Positions 43,527 to 52,912 of a stretch of DNA of 59,120 nucleotides are shown piece by piece. The DNA comes from JALQUL01 sp964556425 (lineage in GTDB: Bacteria; Pseudomonadota; Gammaproteobacteria; Burkholderiales; Burkholderiaceae_C), in contig CAZKWC010000012.1 of the NCBI GenBank assembly GCA_964556425.1, positions 1 to 59,120 on the forward strand, given 5' to 3'. The notes under the pieces are model-generated. The model worked only from the letters and a program-made list of their open reading frames with translations, did not search any database and was not told where the DNA came from. Made by a program: the position numbers and the translations under genes. Position 1 is the first letter of the stretch, and each line of letters starts with the position of its first letter.

Positions 43527-44480
43527 TTATGAATTGGGCTTTTGTTGCAACATCCGTTTCATATCTTCAAGACTAATTTGACTAGTATCTTTGACAGCAA
43601 TTCTGGGACTAGCTTGAATAGCATGACCGTAAATTACCTCGAAAGTTAAGCGCATACCCCCTTGATGTATTTGTGCTGCAATTTTTTCTTCAATTGCTAG
43701 CTCTAGCTGTGCCAACCATTTTTTGCCTCTTAAACCGGCAAAGCGTTGCGGGTGTAAATTGTGTCCCCACTGAGCTAAATCACGCAGTAACACCTTGGCA
43801 CTGGTGTAGCTCAGCGTAATACGTTCTACATCCATGACTGGTTCGGTATAACCAGCTGCAATTAACATATCACCCCAATCGTGCATGTCAGTAAAGTCTT
43901 GGCAAGGTGCAGGCCAAGCTTGTTCTTGATATAAATTTCTTAACTCCATTAAGCTGTCTGGGCCCAAGCAAGAAAACATCAACATTCCGTTCACTGCAAT
44001 CAGTTCACGCCATTTTTGCAAAAGACTTAAAGGGTCTTTACTGGTGTGTAAACTCATATTGGCCCACACCATATCGACACTACGTGGTTCTGGGGTTTGC
44101 CAAATAGTTGGTTTTATTGGGGTGTTGGCAGAGTGAGATGAAATACGGCTGATTTTTTCCTTCAACCAAGCACCCACACCATTGTTTGCTGGCTTGATGA
44201 ATAATTCGGCTTGGGCTTGTCGCTGCTTAGTACTTTCGCAGGCAAACCATTGGGTGTTGGGACTTTGTTGTTGTAATAATAAATGGGCTTGTGTACCCCC
44301 ATTTAAAACATTCCAATCTAGGCCTGTTTTTACCGATTGTTTAATCCATTGCAAGCGCTGTGTCATGCGTTTGCCAATTTCTTCATTGAGCCATGGGCTT
44401 TGACTTATGGTTTGATGTTCAAGCCTAAAAGCCGCTAAGGCATCAATAGTGGGCGGAAGAGGGGGTAATTCTGAATTCAT
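43527..44480 (-). CDS. BioC-like SAM methyltransferase with divergent motif I
   Basis: A 317-aa protein of the class found as BioC in Beta-proteobacteria, where malonyl-ACP methylation starts biotin synthesis. Visible blocks: M-V-W-A-N-M-S-L-H, W-R-E-L-I-A-V-N-G-M-L-M-F-S-C-L-G-P-D-S-L, D-M-H-D-W-G-D-M-L-I-A-A-G-Y, and L-R-D-L-A-Q-W-G-H-N. The usual glycine-rich SAM motif is degenerate (W-N-V-L-N-G-G-T-Q). It is divergent from comF, the common arrangement in the order. Whether it still methylates malonyl-ACP is uncertain. No other bio genes are here. Confidence 0.78.
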   Translation of the reverse strand: MNSELPPLPPTIDALAAFRLEHQTISQSPWLNEEIGKRMTQRLQWIKQSVKTGLDWNVLNGGTQAHLLLQQQSPNTQWFACESTKQRQAQAELFIKPANNGVGAWLKEKISRISSHSANTPIKPTIWQTPEPRSVDMVWANMSLHTSKDPLSLLQKWRELIAVNGMLMFSCLGPDSLMELRNLYQEQAWPAPCQDFTDMHDWGDMLIAAGYTEPVMDVERITLSYTSAKVLLRDLAQWGHNLHPQRFAGLRGKKWLAQLELAIEEKIAAQIHQGGMRLTFEVIYGHAIQASPRIAVKDTSQISLEDMKRMLQQKPNS

Positions 44481-44751
44481 AGGGTTAAAATTTGGAAAAA
44501 CAACTTTCCAAAATAATTATTTTGATTAAAATGATGATTCTATTTTAACCAGTTGCCCAATCATTGTTTTTAATAGGGCGTGAAAGGTTATTACTTTAAG
44601 GGAATTAGCTAAAGGAATCTCTGCCAAACTTGCACAAAACGTTGCAATATGAGGTATTGCTCTTTGTTTTTTCCAGTAAGCAATCAGCCTGCAGTAATGC
44701 AAGTTATTTTCTAAGTTTATCGCCTAATCTTTATGGGTAAAAGGGGTAAAA

Positions 44752-45498
44752 ATGCAGCCAGAATGGAGTAACTTAGGTCAAAAAAAATCGCTGATGAGTA
44801 GAACTCTTTGTTTAGCATGTCAACTCTGGGCCCCTGATGTGCTTTGTGACAATTGCTTAAATGAGTTTTTTGTGACTTATTCTAGGTGCACCATTTGTGC
44901 CTTACCTTTAATGGCTCAACTAGCGGGGCATTGTGATTGTACCGATTGGAAACACAGTCCCAACAACAGCCATGCCTTACTCAACTATAGCTATCCGTGG
45001 AATCAACTTATTAGCCAATTTAAATATCAGAGAAATGTTAATTTAGCGCCATTTTTTGGTCGACTATTACTGCAAAATAATTCAATTAAAGAGCAGCTCG
45101 AGCAGGCTGATTTTGTTTTACCCGTGCCACTTTCTAAAAAAAGAATTCAGCAGCGGGGTTATAACCAATCATTTGAGCTGGCAAAAAAAATGGCTCCACA
45201 AAAATCGCACCCTGATATTATTTTAAGAACTCATCATGTAGCAGCACAAGCTACTCTTAACCGTGAGCAAAGACTTAAAAATTTAACCCATGTATTTCAA
45301 CTTGATCCTTTTAAGACCCGTTTAATTAGACAAAAGAAAATAGTCTTGGTAGATGATGTGTTAACCACTGGGGCTACTATACAAGCGGTGTGTGCCGCCC
45401 TTCAAAATGCCGATGTAGCTGAAATTTCAGTAGTGGTATTAGCGAGAACATTAACCATACAACAAGAAACGCTATTGAGTCTAGTGGCGACAAAATAA
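44752..45498 (+). CDS. comF: ComF-family phosphoribosyltransferase-like protein
   Basis: A 248-aa protein linked to DNA uptake. An N-terminal zinc finger with paired cysteines (C-L-A-C, C-D-N-C, C-T-I-C, C-D-C) precedes the PRT fold: F-K-Y-Q-R-N, V-P-L-S-K-K-R-I-Q-Q-R-G-Y-N-Q-S, and V-L-V-D-D-V-L-T-T-G-A-T. AAGGGG lies 5 nt before ATG 44752. trmL follows 60 nt after the stop. Confidence 0.93.
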   Translation: MQPEWSNLGQKKSLMSRTLCLACQLWAPDVLCDNCLNEFFVTYSRCTICALPLMAQLAGHCDCTDWKHSPNNSHALLNYSYPWNQLISQFKYQRNVNLAPFFGRLLLQNNSIKEQLEQADFVLPVPLSKKRIQQRGYNQSFELAKKMAPQKSHPDIILRTHHVAAQATLNREQRLKNLTHVFQLDPFKTRLIRQKKIVLVDDVLTTGATIQAVCAALQNADVAEISVVVLARTLTIQQETLLSLVATK

Positions 45499-45557
45499 AG
45501 CCAATTTTTTACAGGCTAATACTTAAAAAATTGTCTGTTCTATTGGACAATAGAGAG

Positions 45558-46040
45558 ATGTTTAATATTGTTTTAGTCCACCCCGAAATTCCGCCTAACA
45601 CCGGAAATATTATTCGTTTAGCTGCTAATACCGGCTGTCAACTCCACCTAATCGAACCACTGGGTTTTTCCATGGAGGATAAACACATGCGCCGTGCCGG
45701 TCTTGACTATCACGAATACGCACATGTGCAACGTTATGCGAGTTGGCAAGTGTTTTTAGACTCAGTTCAAACCCCACACACCCGGCTTTTTGCTATGACT
45801 ACCAAGGGTAGTAAGAATGGTTTTGAAACTTCATTTTTACCTGGTGATTATTTCTGCTTTGGTTCAGAAACCAGCGGTTTACCACCGACCGTAAGAGACA
45901 CTTTTGCCAATGAGCAACGATTAAGACTACCCATGTTGGTTAATCAACGCAGTCTTAATTTATCGAATACAGTTGCGATTGTGGTGTATGAGGCATGGCG
46001 TCAAAACGGCTTTGTTGGTATGTTAGAGGGCGGTGCTTAA
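45558..46040 (+). CDS. trmL: tRNA (cytidine/uridine-2'-O)-methyltransferase
   Basis: A 160-aa SPOUT enzyme that methylates the wobble ribose of tRNA-Leu. It has P-E-I-P-P-N-T-G-N-I-I-R near the N-terminus and the C-terminal knot motifs F-G-S-E-T-S-G-L-P and S-L-N-L-S-N-T-V-A-I. It starts at ATG 45558, as in other TrmL. Probably co-transcribed with comF. Confidence 0.96.
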   Translation: MFNIVLVHPEIPPNTGNIIRLAANTGCQLHLIEPLGFSMEDKHMRRAGLDYHEYAHVQRYASWQVFLDSVQTPHTRLFAMTTKGSKNGFETSFLPGDYFCFGSETSGLPPTVRDTFANEQRLRLPMLVNQRSLNLSNTVAIVVYEAWRQNGFVGMLEGGA

Positions 46041-46109
46041 AGAAGGGCAATCGTCTGTGCTAAGGCTGGGGCTTTGCCCATTAAAATGTTCATTCTACAA
46101 AGGATTCAA

Positions 46110-46940
46110 GTGACTTGGAATGCTAGCTTAAAACTGGATTTTATCAATAAAAATCAAAAAACGGTTTGTGATTTTTTACATCTCGGGCCTTTACGAGTTT
46201 TAAAAAGCCTTTATCCTGAAGGCGACAAAATTTGTCACACTGTGTTAATTCATGCACCGGGTGGTTTGGTGGGCGGCGACTTGATTCAAATTGAATTGAA
46301 TATGCAAGATCAAACACACGCATTAATTACCAACCCAGGCGCTACAAGATTTTATAAAACCAACGGCCAATTAGCTCAGCAAAATATTCAAATAAAGTTA
46401 GGCAAGCAAGCTTTTTTAGAATGGATGCCACTAGAAAATATTGCCTACAATAATTGTTTAGCAAGCAACAAGATTCAACTTGAACTAGCAGAGGGTGCCC
46501 AAGCCTTGGTTTGGGATGTCACTGCTTTGGGCTTAAAACAATCTAATTTGCCTTTTGTTGAGGGGCAATTCGAGCAAGAAATAAACCTCAATAATAAATG
46601 GCTAGAAAAGGCTATTATTAATGGGCTTGATCAAAGATTAATGCAATCTGAAGTGGGTTTAAATGGTTTTACGACCATCTCCAGTTTGTATTTTTTTTCG
46701 GGTAGCGATTTTTCAACAGAGCAACGCCAAGCTATTTTGGATCAGGCTTATGAGTTAATTCAAGCGAGTGGCTTGAGTGCAAGCGCAGGTGTAACTAGTC
46801 CCCATTCACAGGTTGTAGTGGTAAGGGTTTTAAGCCCAACTACCGAAACTAGTATGAATTTATTAAAATTGATTTGGGCCAGCTGGCGCAAAAATGAATG
46901 GGGCCTTAGCGCACAAAACCCTAGATTATGGTCTATGTAA
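46110..46940 (+). CDS. ureD: Urease accessory protein UreD
   Basis: A 276-aa chaperone that binds apo-urease and, with UreF and UreG, inserts nickel. Family blocks: L-G-P-L-R-V-L-K-S-L-Y-P-E-G, H-A-P-G-G-L-V-G-G-D, T-N-P-G-A-T-R-F-Y-K-T and W-M-P-L-E-N-I-A-Y-N. I choose GTG 46110 since AAAGGA lies 5 nt upstream; the in-frame ATG at 46086 lacks this. It is separated from ureA by the urt genes and a regulator, about 7.2 kb. Usually ureD leads ureA directly. The gene is 69 bp after trmL. Confidence 0.92.
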   Translation: MTWNASLKLDFINKNQKTVCDFLHLGPLRVLKSLYPEGDKICHTVLIHAPGGLVGGDLIQIELNMQDQTHALITNPGATRFYKTNGQLAQQNIQIKLGKQAFLEWMPLENIAYNNCLASNKIQLELAEGAQALVWDVTALGLKQSNLPFVEGQFEQEINLNNKWLEKAIINGLDQRLMQSEVGLNGFTTISSLYFFSGSDFSTEQRQAILDQAYELIQASGLSASAGVTSPHSQVVVVRVLSPTTETSMNLLKLIWASWRKNEWGLSAQNPRLWSM

Positions 46941-47091
46941 AATCAATAAAATTGGCCTTGCAAACCCCAGCCATGAATGTGCTTAAGAGTTTTGCAGCAA
47001 ACGACTTGAGTAGTAGGTGAATACTTTGAAAAGATAGAACAGCTGCTCAGTTCAAAGTGATTCACTTCTAATAATAAATGCTACTGGCGCC

Positions 47092-47784
47092 TTAAATACT
47101 CACCAAATGCTTAATGCCACGCGCCTGCATTTCATTGCCTGCACCCTTAGCCACAATTTCGCCTCTGTCCATCACATAAAAATTATCAGCTAAAGACTCT
47201 GCAAAATCATAATATTGCTCGACTAATACAATTGCCATATTTCCTTTACTAGCAATTAACTGAATAATTCGACCAATATCTTTAATAATGCTGGGCTGAA
47301 TACCCTCTGTTGGCTCATCAAGAATTAAAACTTTAGGCTCCGATGCCAAAGCCCTTGCAATCGCTAATTGTTGTTGTTGCCCGCCCGATAAATCACCGCC
47401 TCTTCGGTTGCGCATTTGATGGAGTACAGGAAATAATTCAAACAACTCTGGTGGTATGGGTGTTTTTGCACTTTTACCCGATAAGCCCATGAGTAAATTT
47501 TCTTCGACTGTGAGTCGACTAAAAATTTCACGACCTTGAGGCACATAAGCAATACCGTTTAACGCCCGTTGCACAGTAGGCATTTTTTGAATCGCTTGAC
47601 CCTTTAAAATAATTTCACCAGAGCGAATGGGTACTAAGCCCATAATGGATTTGAGCAAGGTAGTTTTGCCCACTCCGTTGCGACCTAATATAACCGTGAT
47701 TTTTCCTAACTCGGCCTCAAGATCAAGCCCTCTTAAAATATGCGAGCCACCGTAGTATTGATGTAATTGTTGAATGCTTAACAT
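47092..47784 (-). CDS. urtE: Urea ABC transporter ATPase UrtE
   Basis: A 230-aa ABC ATPase with Walker A G-R-N-G-V-G-K-T-T, signature L-S-G-G-Q-Q-Q-Q-L and Walker B V-L-I-L-D-E-P-T-E-G-I-Q-P. The LivF-like fold with this I-Q-P end is characteristic of UrtE. It is the last gene of the urt operon and directly abuts urtD (its first base follows the urtD stop). Confidence 0.96.
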   Translation of the reverse strand: MLSIQQLHQYYGGSHILRGLDLEAELGKITVILGRNGVGKTTLLKSIMGLVPIRSGEIILKGQAIQKMPTVQRALNGIAYVPQGREIFSRLTVEENLLMGLSGKSAKTPIPPELFELFPVLHQMRNRRGGDLSGGQQQQLAIARALASEPKVLILDEPTEGIQPSIIKDIGRIIQLIASKGNMAIVLVEQYYDFAESLADNFYVMDRGEIVAKGAGNEMQARGIKHLVSI

Positions 47785-48663
47785 TTATCGTCCTAAATAA
47801 ACTTCAACCACTTGTGGGTTGGCCTGCACTTGAGCAAAACTACCTTCCGCAAGAACACTACCCTCGTGTAGCACAGTTACTTTGTCGGCAATGGATTGAA
47901 CAAAACCCATGTCGTGTTCGACTACTACCAATGAATGTGATTTTTTTAACTCTAGACAAAGCTGCGCAGTTCTTTCGGTTTCATGATCAGTCATGCCTGC
48001 TACTGGTTCATCTAATAAAATGAGTTGGGGCGATTGTGCTAATAACATGCCAATTTCTAGCCACTGCTTTTGACCATGACTGAGCAAACCAGAAACATCA
48101 TGAAGCCTGTCTTTTAAATGGATGGTTTCAACAATTTTTTCTAATTGCGTTTTTTGCTCGCCGTTTAAAACAAAGCGAAAAGAGGACCAAACATTTTTAT
48201 TACATTGAATGGCTAGTTCTAAATTTTCAAAAACGCTTAGGTTTTCAAAAACAGTTGGTTTTTGAAATTTACGACCAATCCCTAGTCTGGCAATATCGGC
48301 CTCTTTGTAGCTTAATAAATCAATCGTACTGCCAAAAAAAACGACTCCTGTATCGGGGCGAGTTTTACCCGTAATAATGTCCATCATAGTGGTTTTTCCT
48401 GCACCATTGGGGCCAATAATGCAGCGGAGTTCATTTTTTGCGATTTGCAAAGACAATTGATTAATTGCTTTAAAACCATCAAAGCTAACCGATACATCCT
48501 CCAAATATAAAATTTGGCCATGTGTCATATCAAGATGTTCTGGGTCTAACACCCTAGAGAATGCAGCTTGCCTATCACCAGATTCAGTTTTGCTATTGGG
48601 CTTTTGCTGAGTTTGCATTTTTGTCAAACGTTCAGTACCTTCCATCATAAGATCGGGGGTCAT
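47785..48663 (-). CDS. urtD: Urea ABC transporter ATPase UrtD
   Basis: A 292-aa ATPase: Walker A G-P-N-G-A-G-K-T-T, F-Q-K-P-T-V-F-E-N-L in the family loop, signature L-S-H-G-Q-K-Q-W-L-E and Walker B L-I-L-L-D-E-P-V-A-G-M-T. The first 45 residues form an extra acidic/polar leader before I-L-Y-L-E-D, longer than most UrtD. It starts at ATG 48663, overlapping the urtC stop as ATGA; internal Met48649-region starts cannot be excluded. Confidence 0.95.
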   Translation of the reverse strand: MTPDLMMEGTERLTKMQTQQKPNSKTESGDRQAAFSRVLDPEHLDMTHGQILYLEDVSVSFDGFKAINQLSLQIAKNELRCIIGPNGAGKTTMMDIITGKTRPDTGVVFFGSTIDLLSYKEADIARLGIGRKFQKPTVFENLSVFENLELAIQCNKNVWSSFRFVLNGEQKTQLEKIVETIHLKDRLHDVSGLLSHGQKQWLEIGMLLAQSPQLILLDEPVAGMTDHETERTAQLCLELKKSHSLVVVEHDMGFVQSIADKVTVLHEGSVLAEGSFAQVQANPQVVEVYLGR

Positions 48664-49817
48664 TTATTTGCTCCTTTGAATTTTGCATTCCACCAACCAA
48701 CAATACCTTTGGGTAAATACAAGGTCACAATAATAAAAATACTACCCAAAGCGAATAACCAAATTTCTGGAGCGACTACGGTTAACCAACTTTTTGCACC
48801 ATTTACAAAAAATGCACCAATAATGGGGCCAACTAAACTAGCTCGGCCTCCCACCGCTACCCAAACTGCCATTTCAATCGAGTTGGCTGGACTCATTTCA
48901 CTAGGATTAATAATGCCGACCTGTAGAACGTATAAAGCGCCTGCAAGGCCACACATCATGGCGGAGACAACCCATATAGTGAGCTTGTAGGTAATAGGGT
49001 TATAACCACAAAACATCACTCTCGATTCGGCATCACGAATAGCCATTAAAACTCGGCCAAATTTAGAGTTAACAATTTTTTTAGCCATTAAAAAACTAGC
49101 TAATAAAATAAGGCTGGTTAACACAAATAAAAACATTCTGGTTTCTTGGGTTGCAATTGGAAAACCTAATACTTTTTTGAAATCGGTAAAACCGTTATTA
49201 CCACCCATACCTGTTTCATTTCTAAAAAATAACAGCATGGCAGCAAAAGTCATCGCTTGGGTAATAATTGAAAAATAAACCCCCTTAATACGAGATCTAA
49301 ATGCAAAATAACCAAAAATAAAAGCCACTAAACCAGGTAAAACAAAAACTAATAACAGGCTAGCAAAAAAGTGGTTAGAAAGTGCCCAGTGCCAAGGAAA
49401 CTCTTTCCAATCTAAAAAAACCATAAAGTCAGGTAGTGGGTTTTTATAGTTACCCTCTAGGCCAATTTGGCGCATTAAATACATACCCATTGCATAGGCA
49501 CCTAAGGTAAAGTACAAACCATGACCCAAGGATAAAATTCCAGTAAAACCCCAAATCAAATCAATCGCTAAAGCACACAATGCATAGCACATTATTTTGG
49601 CTATTAATCCAACTGCATAATCACTTAAGTGAAACATACTATCGCTATGAATAAGCAAGTTAGAAATGGGAACTAGCACACATAACACCATTAAACTAAG
49701 CAAAAACAGCGTCCAAGCTTGAGGGCTAAGTAGCTGGCGTTGAGGATAATGAATAGAGGTCATATTGGGGGTAGAAATAGAATTCAATTGAGGTATTGAG
49801 GAGTTTGAAATACTCAT
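48660..49817 (-). CDS. urtC: Urea ABC transporter permease UrtC
   Basis: A 385-aa LivM-type permease with about 10 membrane segments. It has G-L-S-L-G-H-G-L-Y-F-T-L-G-A-Y-A-M-like and A-I-R-D-A-E-S-R-V-M-F-C-G-Y blocks, and the UrtC-specific M-G-G-N-N-G-F-T-D-F in a loop. It follows urtB by 3 nt and overlaps urtD by 4 nt. Confidence 0.95.
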   Translation of the reverse strand: MSISNSSIPQLNSISTPNMTSIHYPQRQLLSPQAWTLFLLSLMVLCVLVPISNLLIHSDSMFHLSDYAVGLIAKIMCYALCALAIDLIWGFTGILSLGHGLYFTLGAYAMGMYLMRQIGLEGNYKNPLPDFMVFLDWKEFPWHWALSNHFFASLLLVFVLPGLVAFIFGYFAFRSRIKGVYFSIITQAMTFAAMLLFFRNETGMGGNNGFTDFKKVLGFPIATQETRMFLFVLTSLILLASFLMAKKIVNSKFGRVLMAIRDAESRVMFCGYNPITYKLTIWVVSAMMCGLAGALYVLQVGIINPSEMSPANSIEMAVWVAVGGRASLVGPIIGAFFVNGAKSWLTVVAPEIWLFALGSIFIIVTLYLPKGIVGWWNAKFKGANK

Positions 49818-49820
49818 AAT

Positions 49821-51398
49821 TTAAGCCTCTGCACTTCTGCCTTTAAGGGCAAACAAACCTTGTGGGCGACGTTGAATAAAAATAATAATCATGGCGAGTA
49901 CAAAAATTTTCGCCAATACTGCGCCTTGCCAGGCTTCAAAAAACTTAGTTAATACACCAAGCCCCATTGCTGCTACCACTGCTCCGGTTAGTTGCCCGAC
50001 TCCGCCTAATACCACCACCATAAATGAGTCCACAATATAGCTTTGACCAAGATCGGGGCCGACATTACCAATTTGGCTCAGTGCACAGCCTGCAAGGCCA
50101 GCAATACCAGAACCCAGGGCAAAAGCAAATACATCAACCAAAGAGGTTTTTACCCCAACACAAGCGGCCATCGTACGATTTTGTGTTACCCCACGCATCC
50201 ATAAGCCCATGCGACTTTTGTTCATCACCAGCACCATAGCAAGTAAAACCAAGCTTGCAAAAACAATGATAAAAATTCGATTCAGCGGGAGTTGTAAACT
50301 ATTACTAATTTGAAGTGCACCACTCATCCAACTAGGATTTTCAACGGCAACATTTTGTGCACCAAAAATTGTTCTCACTAACTGCATTAAAATCAAACTA
50401 ATACCCCAGGTAGCCAATAAAGTCTCTAGAGGTCGGCCATATAAATGCCGAATAACAGTTCGCTCTAAAATGATTCCCATTAGGGCTGCACTTAAGAATG
50501 CAATTGGAATAGAAGCAATTAAATAAAAGTCAAAATATTCAGGTAAAAGAGTTTTAAAAATATTTTGTACTACATAAGTGGCATAAGCACCAATCATCAT
50601 TAGCTCGCCATGCGCCATATTAATGACACCCATTAAGCCATAGGTAATGGCTAAGCCTAAGGCGACTAAAAGTAAAATCGAGCCCAAACTTAATCCAGAA
50701 AATACTTGAGCCACTTTTTCACTTCTAGACAGTGATTTTTGAATTGCATCTAAAGAAGCTTGCATTATTTCTTTGACTTGTTTATTTTTTTCTTCTTCGA
50801 TCGCTTTAAGTAAGTGGGTCTTGGTATTGGCGTCTGTGTTTTGGCTTAATTGTTGTGCCGCTTGTAGTCTTTCGCTGTCCGCACTACTGTGCAACTGAAT
50901 CAATGCTTTTAATAGTTGTAGTTCAGCGGCAATAGCGGGGTCTTTTTCTGTACCAATGGCCTGTGTGACGATGGTTAAATAATCGTAGCTAGCTTCTGGC
51001 ATTAGCATTTTTATGGCATCGACTCTATCTTGCTTGTTGACTGAACTTAACTTTATTTGTGCAATTGCTAAATCAATTTCTGTGCGAATACGATTGTTAT
51101 TCACAATATCAATTAGCTCTGTGGTGGTAGGTACAGGTTTTTGATCTAAAAATTGAACGGCTACGCCTTCTTTTAATACTACTACATGAGTTGCGGTGAG
51201 TTTGATTTCATCGTTTAACAAGGCAGTTAAAAAGTTTTGTAATAAAACTGGTTTAGCTTGAACGGCAAGGTGTAAGGCCTCAATTCGTGCATCACTTTCA
51301 CCTTCGGCAATCGATCGTAGCTGTGTTTCTGTCATTGCCCAACTTAATGTATAACTAGCAAACAACAAATACAGAGCAATAAAAAAACGCTTTGTCAT
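49821..51398 (-). CDS. urtB: Urea ABC transporter permease UrtB
   Basis: A 525-aa permease. A signal sequence (1-21, S-W-A) leads to a helical periplasmic N-domain (about 22-225), found in proteobacterial UrtB but not in cyanobacterial UrtB. The C-terminal LivH-type part has about 8 membrane segments with N-M-A-H-G-E-L-M-M-I-G-A-Y and G-V-N/V-T-Q-N-R blocks. It lies 80 nt after urtA, with a strong hairpin between. Confidence 0.95.
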   Translation of the reverse strand: MTKRFFIALYLLFASYTLSWAMTETQLRSIAEGESDARIEALHLAVQAKPVLLQNFLTALLNDEIKLTATHVVVLKEGVAVQFLDQKPVPTTTELIDIVNNNRIRTEIDLAIAQIKLSSVNKQDRVDAIKMLMPEASYDYLTIVTQAIGTEKDPAIAAELQLLKALIQLHSSADSERLQAAQQLSQNTDANTKTHLLKAIEEEKNKQVKEIMQASLDAIQKSLSRSEKVAQVFSGLSLGSILLLVALGLAITYGLMGVINMAHGELMMIGAYATYVVQNIFKTLLPEYFDFYLIASIPIAFLSAALMGIILERTVIRHLYGRPLETLLATWGISLILMQLVRTIFGAQNVAVENPSWMSGALQISNSLQLPLNRIFIIVFASLVLLAMVLVMNKSRMGLWMRGVTQNRTMAACVGVKTSLVDVFAFALGSGIAGLAGCALSQIGNVGPDLGQSYIVDSFMVVVLGGVGQLTGAVVAAMGLGVLTKFFEAWQGAVLAKIFVLAMIIIFIQRRPQGLFALKGRSAEA

Positions 51399-51434
51399 AA
51401 TGACCCTTCAAGAAAATATTTCAAAAAACGCAAG

Positions 51435-51466
51435 AAACCACGCTTGATTTCATTCAAGCGTGGTTT
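51435..51466 (-). other. 13-bp hairpin between urtA and urtB
   Basis: AAACCACGCTTGA and TCAAGCGTGGTTT form a perfect 13-bp stem with a 6-nt loop just after urtA. On the minus strand the U-tract is short, so read-through into urtBCDE would occur at a reduced level. That gives excess binding protein, as is common for ABC importers. Confidence 0.7.
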
Positions 51467-51481
51467 TTGATTTAAGTTAGA

Positions 51482-52744
51482 TTATTTTTTTTCTGGCTCA
51501 TCTTTTTTCTTGTCATTACCCACAATATAAGGTGACCATGGTTTGGCTTTTACAGGGCCTGGTGTTTTCCAAACTACATTAAATTGGCCATCGGCTTTGA
51601 CTTCACCAATAAATACACTCTTGTGCAAATGATGATTTTTTTCATCCATTTTGCTAGTAATGCCGCTTGGTGCTTTAAAGGTTTGACCGCTCATTGCTGC
51701 AATCACTTTATCTACATCGGTTGATTTAGCTTTTTCAACTGCTTGTTTCCACATATTGATACCAATATAAGTGGCTTCCATTGGATCGTTGGTAAGTGGT
51801 TTGTCTTTATGACCAGCAATATTTTTGGCTTTTGCGTAAGCAGCCCATTTAGCCGTAAATTCTGTATTGGCAGGATTTTTAATGCTCATGAAATAATTCC
51901 ATGCAGCTAAATGGCCTACTAATGGTTTGGTATCTACACCGCGAAGTTCTTCTTCACCCACAGAGAAAGCTACAACAGGTACATCTTTTGCTTTTAAACC
52001 AGCATTACCTAATTCTTTATAAAAAGGAACATTAGAGTCGCCGTTAATAGTAGAAATAACTGCTGTTTTACCGCCTGCAGAGAATTTCTTAATGTCGGCC
52101 ACAATGGTTTGGTAATCGGAATGGCCAAACGGCGTGTATTTTTCTTCAATGTCGCTATCTTTAACACCTTTGCTTTTTAAGAAAGCGCGTAAAATTTTAT
52201 TGGTGGTACGTGGATAAACATAGTCAGTACCTAATAAAACAAAACGTTTTGCACTACCGCCGTCTTTGCTCATTAAATATTCAACAGCAGGAATTGCTTG
52301 TTGGTTAGGTGCTGCACCTGTATAAAAAACATTTTTAGAGAGCTCTTCACCTTCGTATTGAACAGGGTAAAAAAGCAAACCGTTAAGTTCTTCAAATACA
52401 GGTAAAACTGATTTTCTAGAAACAGAAGTCCAGCAACCAAACACTACCGCTACTTTGTCTTGAGTTAAAAGTTGTTTGGCTTTTTCTGCAAATAAAGGCC
52501 AGTTAGATGCAGGGTCAACTACTACAGGTTCTAATTTTTTACCTAAAACGCCACCCTTTGCATTGATCTCATCAATCGCCATTAAGACGGTGTCTTTTAA
52601 AACCGTTTCGGAAATTGACATAGTGCCAGAAAGACTGTGGAGAACACCCACTTTAATCGTGTCAGCGGCCCAAGCAGGTACTGCGTTCAAACCTAAAATT
52701 GCAACTGTTGCAGCAATTGCTTTAAGGGAAAATCTACGTTTCAT
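51482..52744 (-). CDS. urtA: Urea ABC transporter substrate-binding protein UrtA
   Basis: A 420-aa periplasmic protein of the branched-chain amino-acid/amide type. The signal peptide (M-K-R-R-F-S-L-K-A... A-W-A) is followed by I-K-V-G-V-L-H-S-L-S-G-T-M-S-I-S-E and F-G-C-W-T-S-V-S-R-K, F-Y-P-V-Q-Y-E-G, marks of urea/amide binding. The start at 52744 has GGAG upstream; the 12-nt longer ORF is not favoured. The tail is Lys/Glu-rich (K-K-K-D-E-P-E-K-K). Confidence 0.96.
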   Translation of the reverse strand: MKRRFSLKAIAATVAILGLNAVPAWAADTIKVGVLHSLSGTMSISETVLKDTVLMAIDEINAKGGVLGKKLEPVVVDPASNWPLFAEKAKQLLTQDKVAVVFGCWTSVSRKSVLPVFEELNGLLFYPVQYEGEELSKNVFYTGAAPNQQAIPAVEYLMSKDGGSAKRFVLLGTDYVYPRTTNKILRAFLKSKGVKDSDIEEKYTPFGHSDYQTIVADIKKFSAGGKTAVISTINGDSNVPFYKELGNAGLKAKDVPVVAFSVGEEELRGVDTKPLVGHLAAWNYFMSIKNPANTEFTAKWAAYAKAKNIAGHKDKPLTNDPMEATYIGINMWKQAVEKAKSTDVDKVIAAMSGQTFKAPSGITSKMDEKNHHLHKSVFIGEVKADGQFNVVWKTPGPVKAKPWSPYIVGNDKKKDEPEKK

Positions 52745-52912
52745 GGTTAACTCCAAGCAAAAATAAAACTATTAATTAAAAGGGTCGTGCGAATCGTTTG
52801 GTTCGTTCATCACTTCTGACACTTGAATATTAAAGTTTTGAATACATTTGATAAATACGACATTGGGCGTAGCCATCTTTATCAATAAATGCTGGTAGAA
52901 AAAAATGAAAGT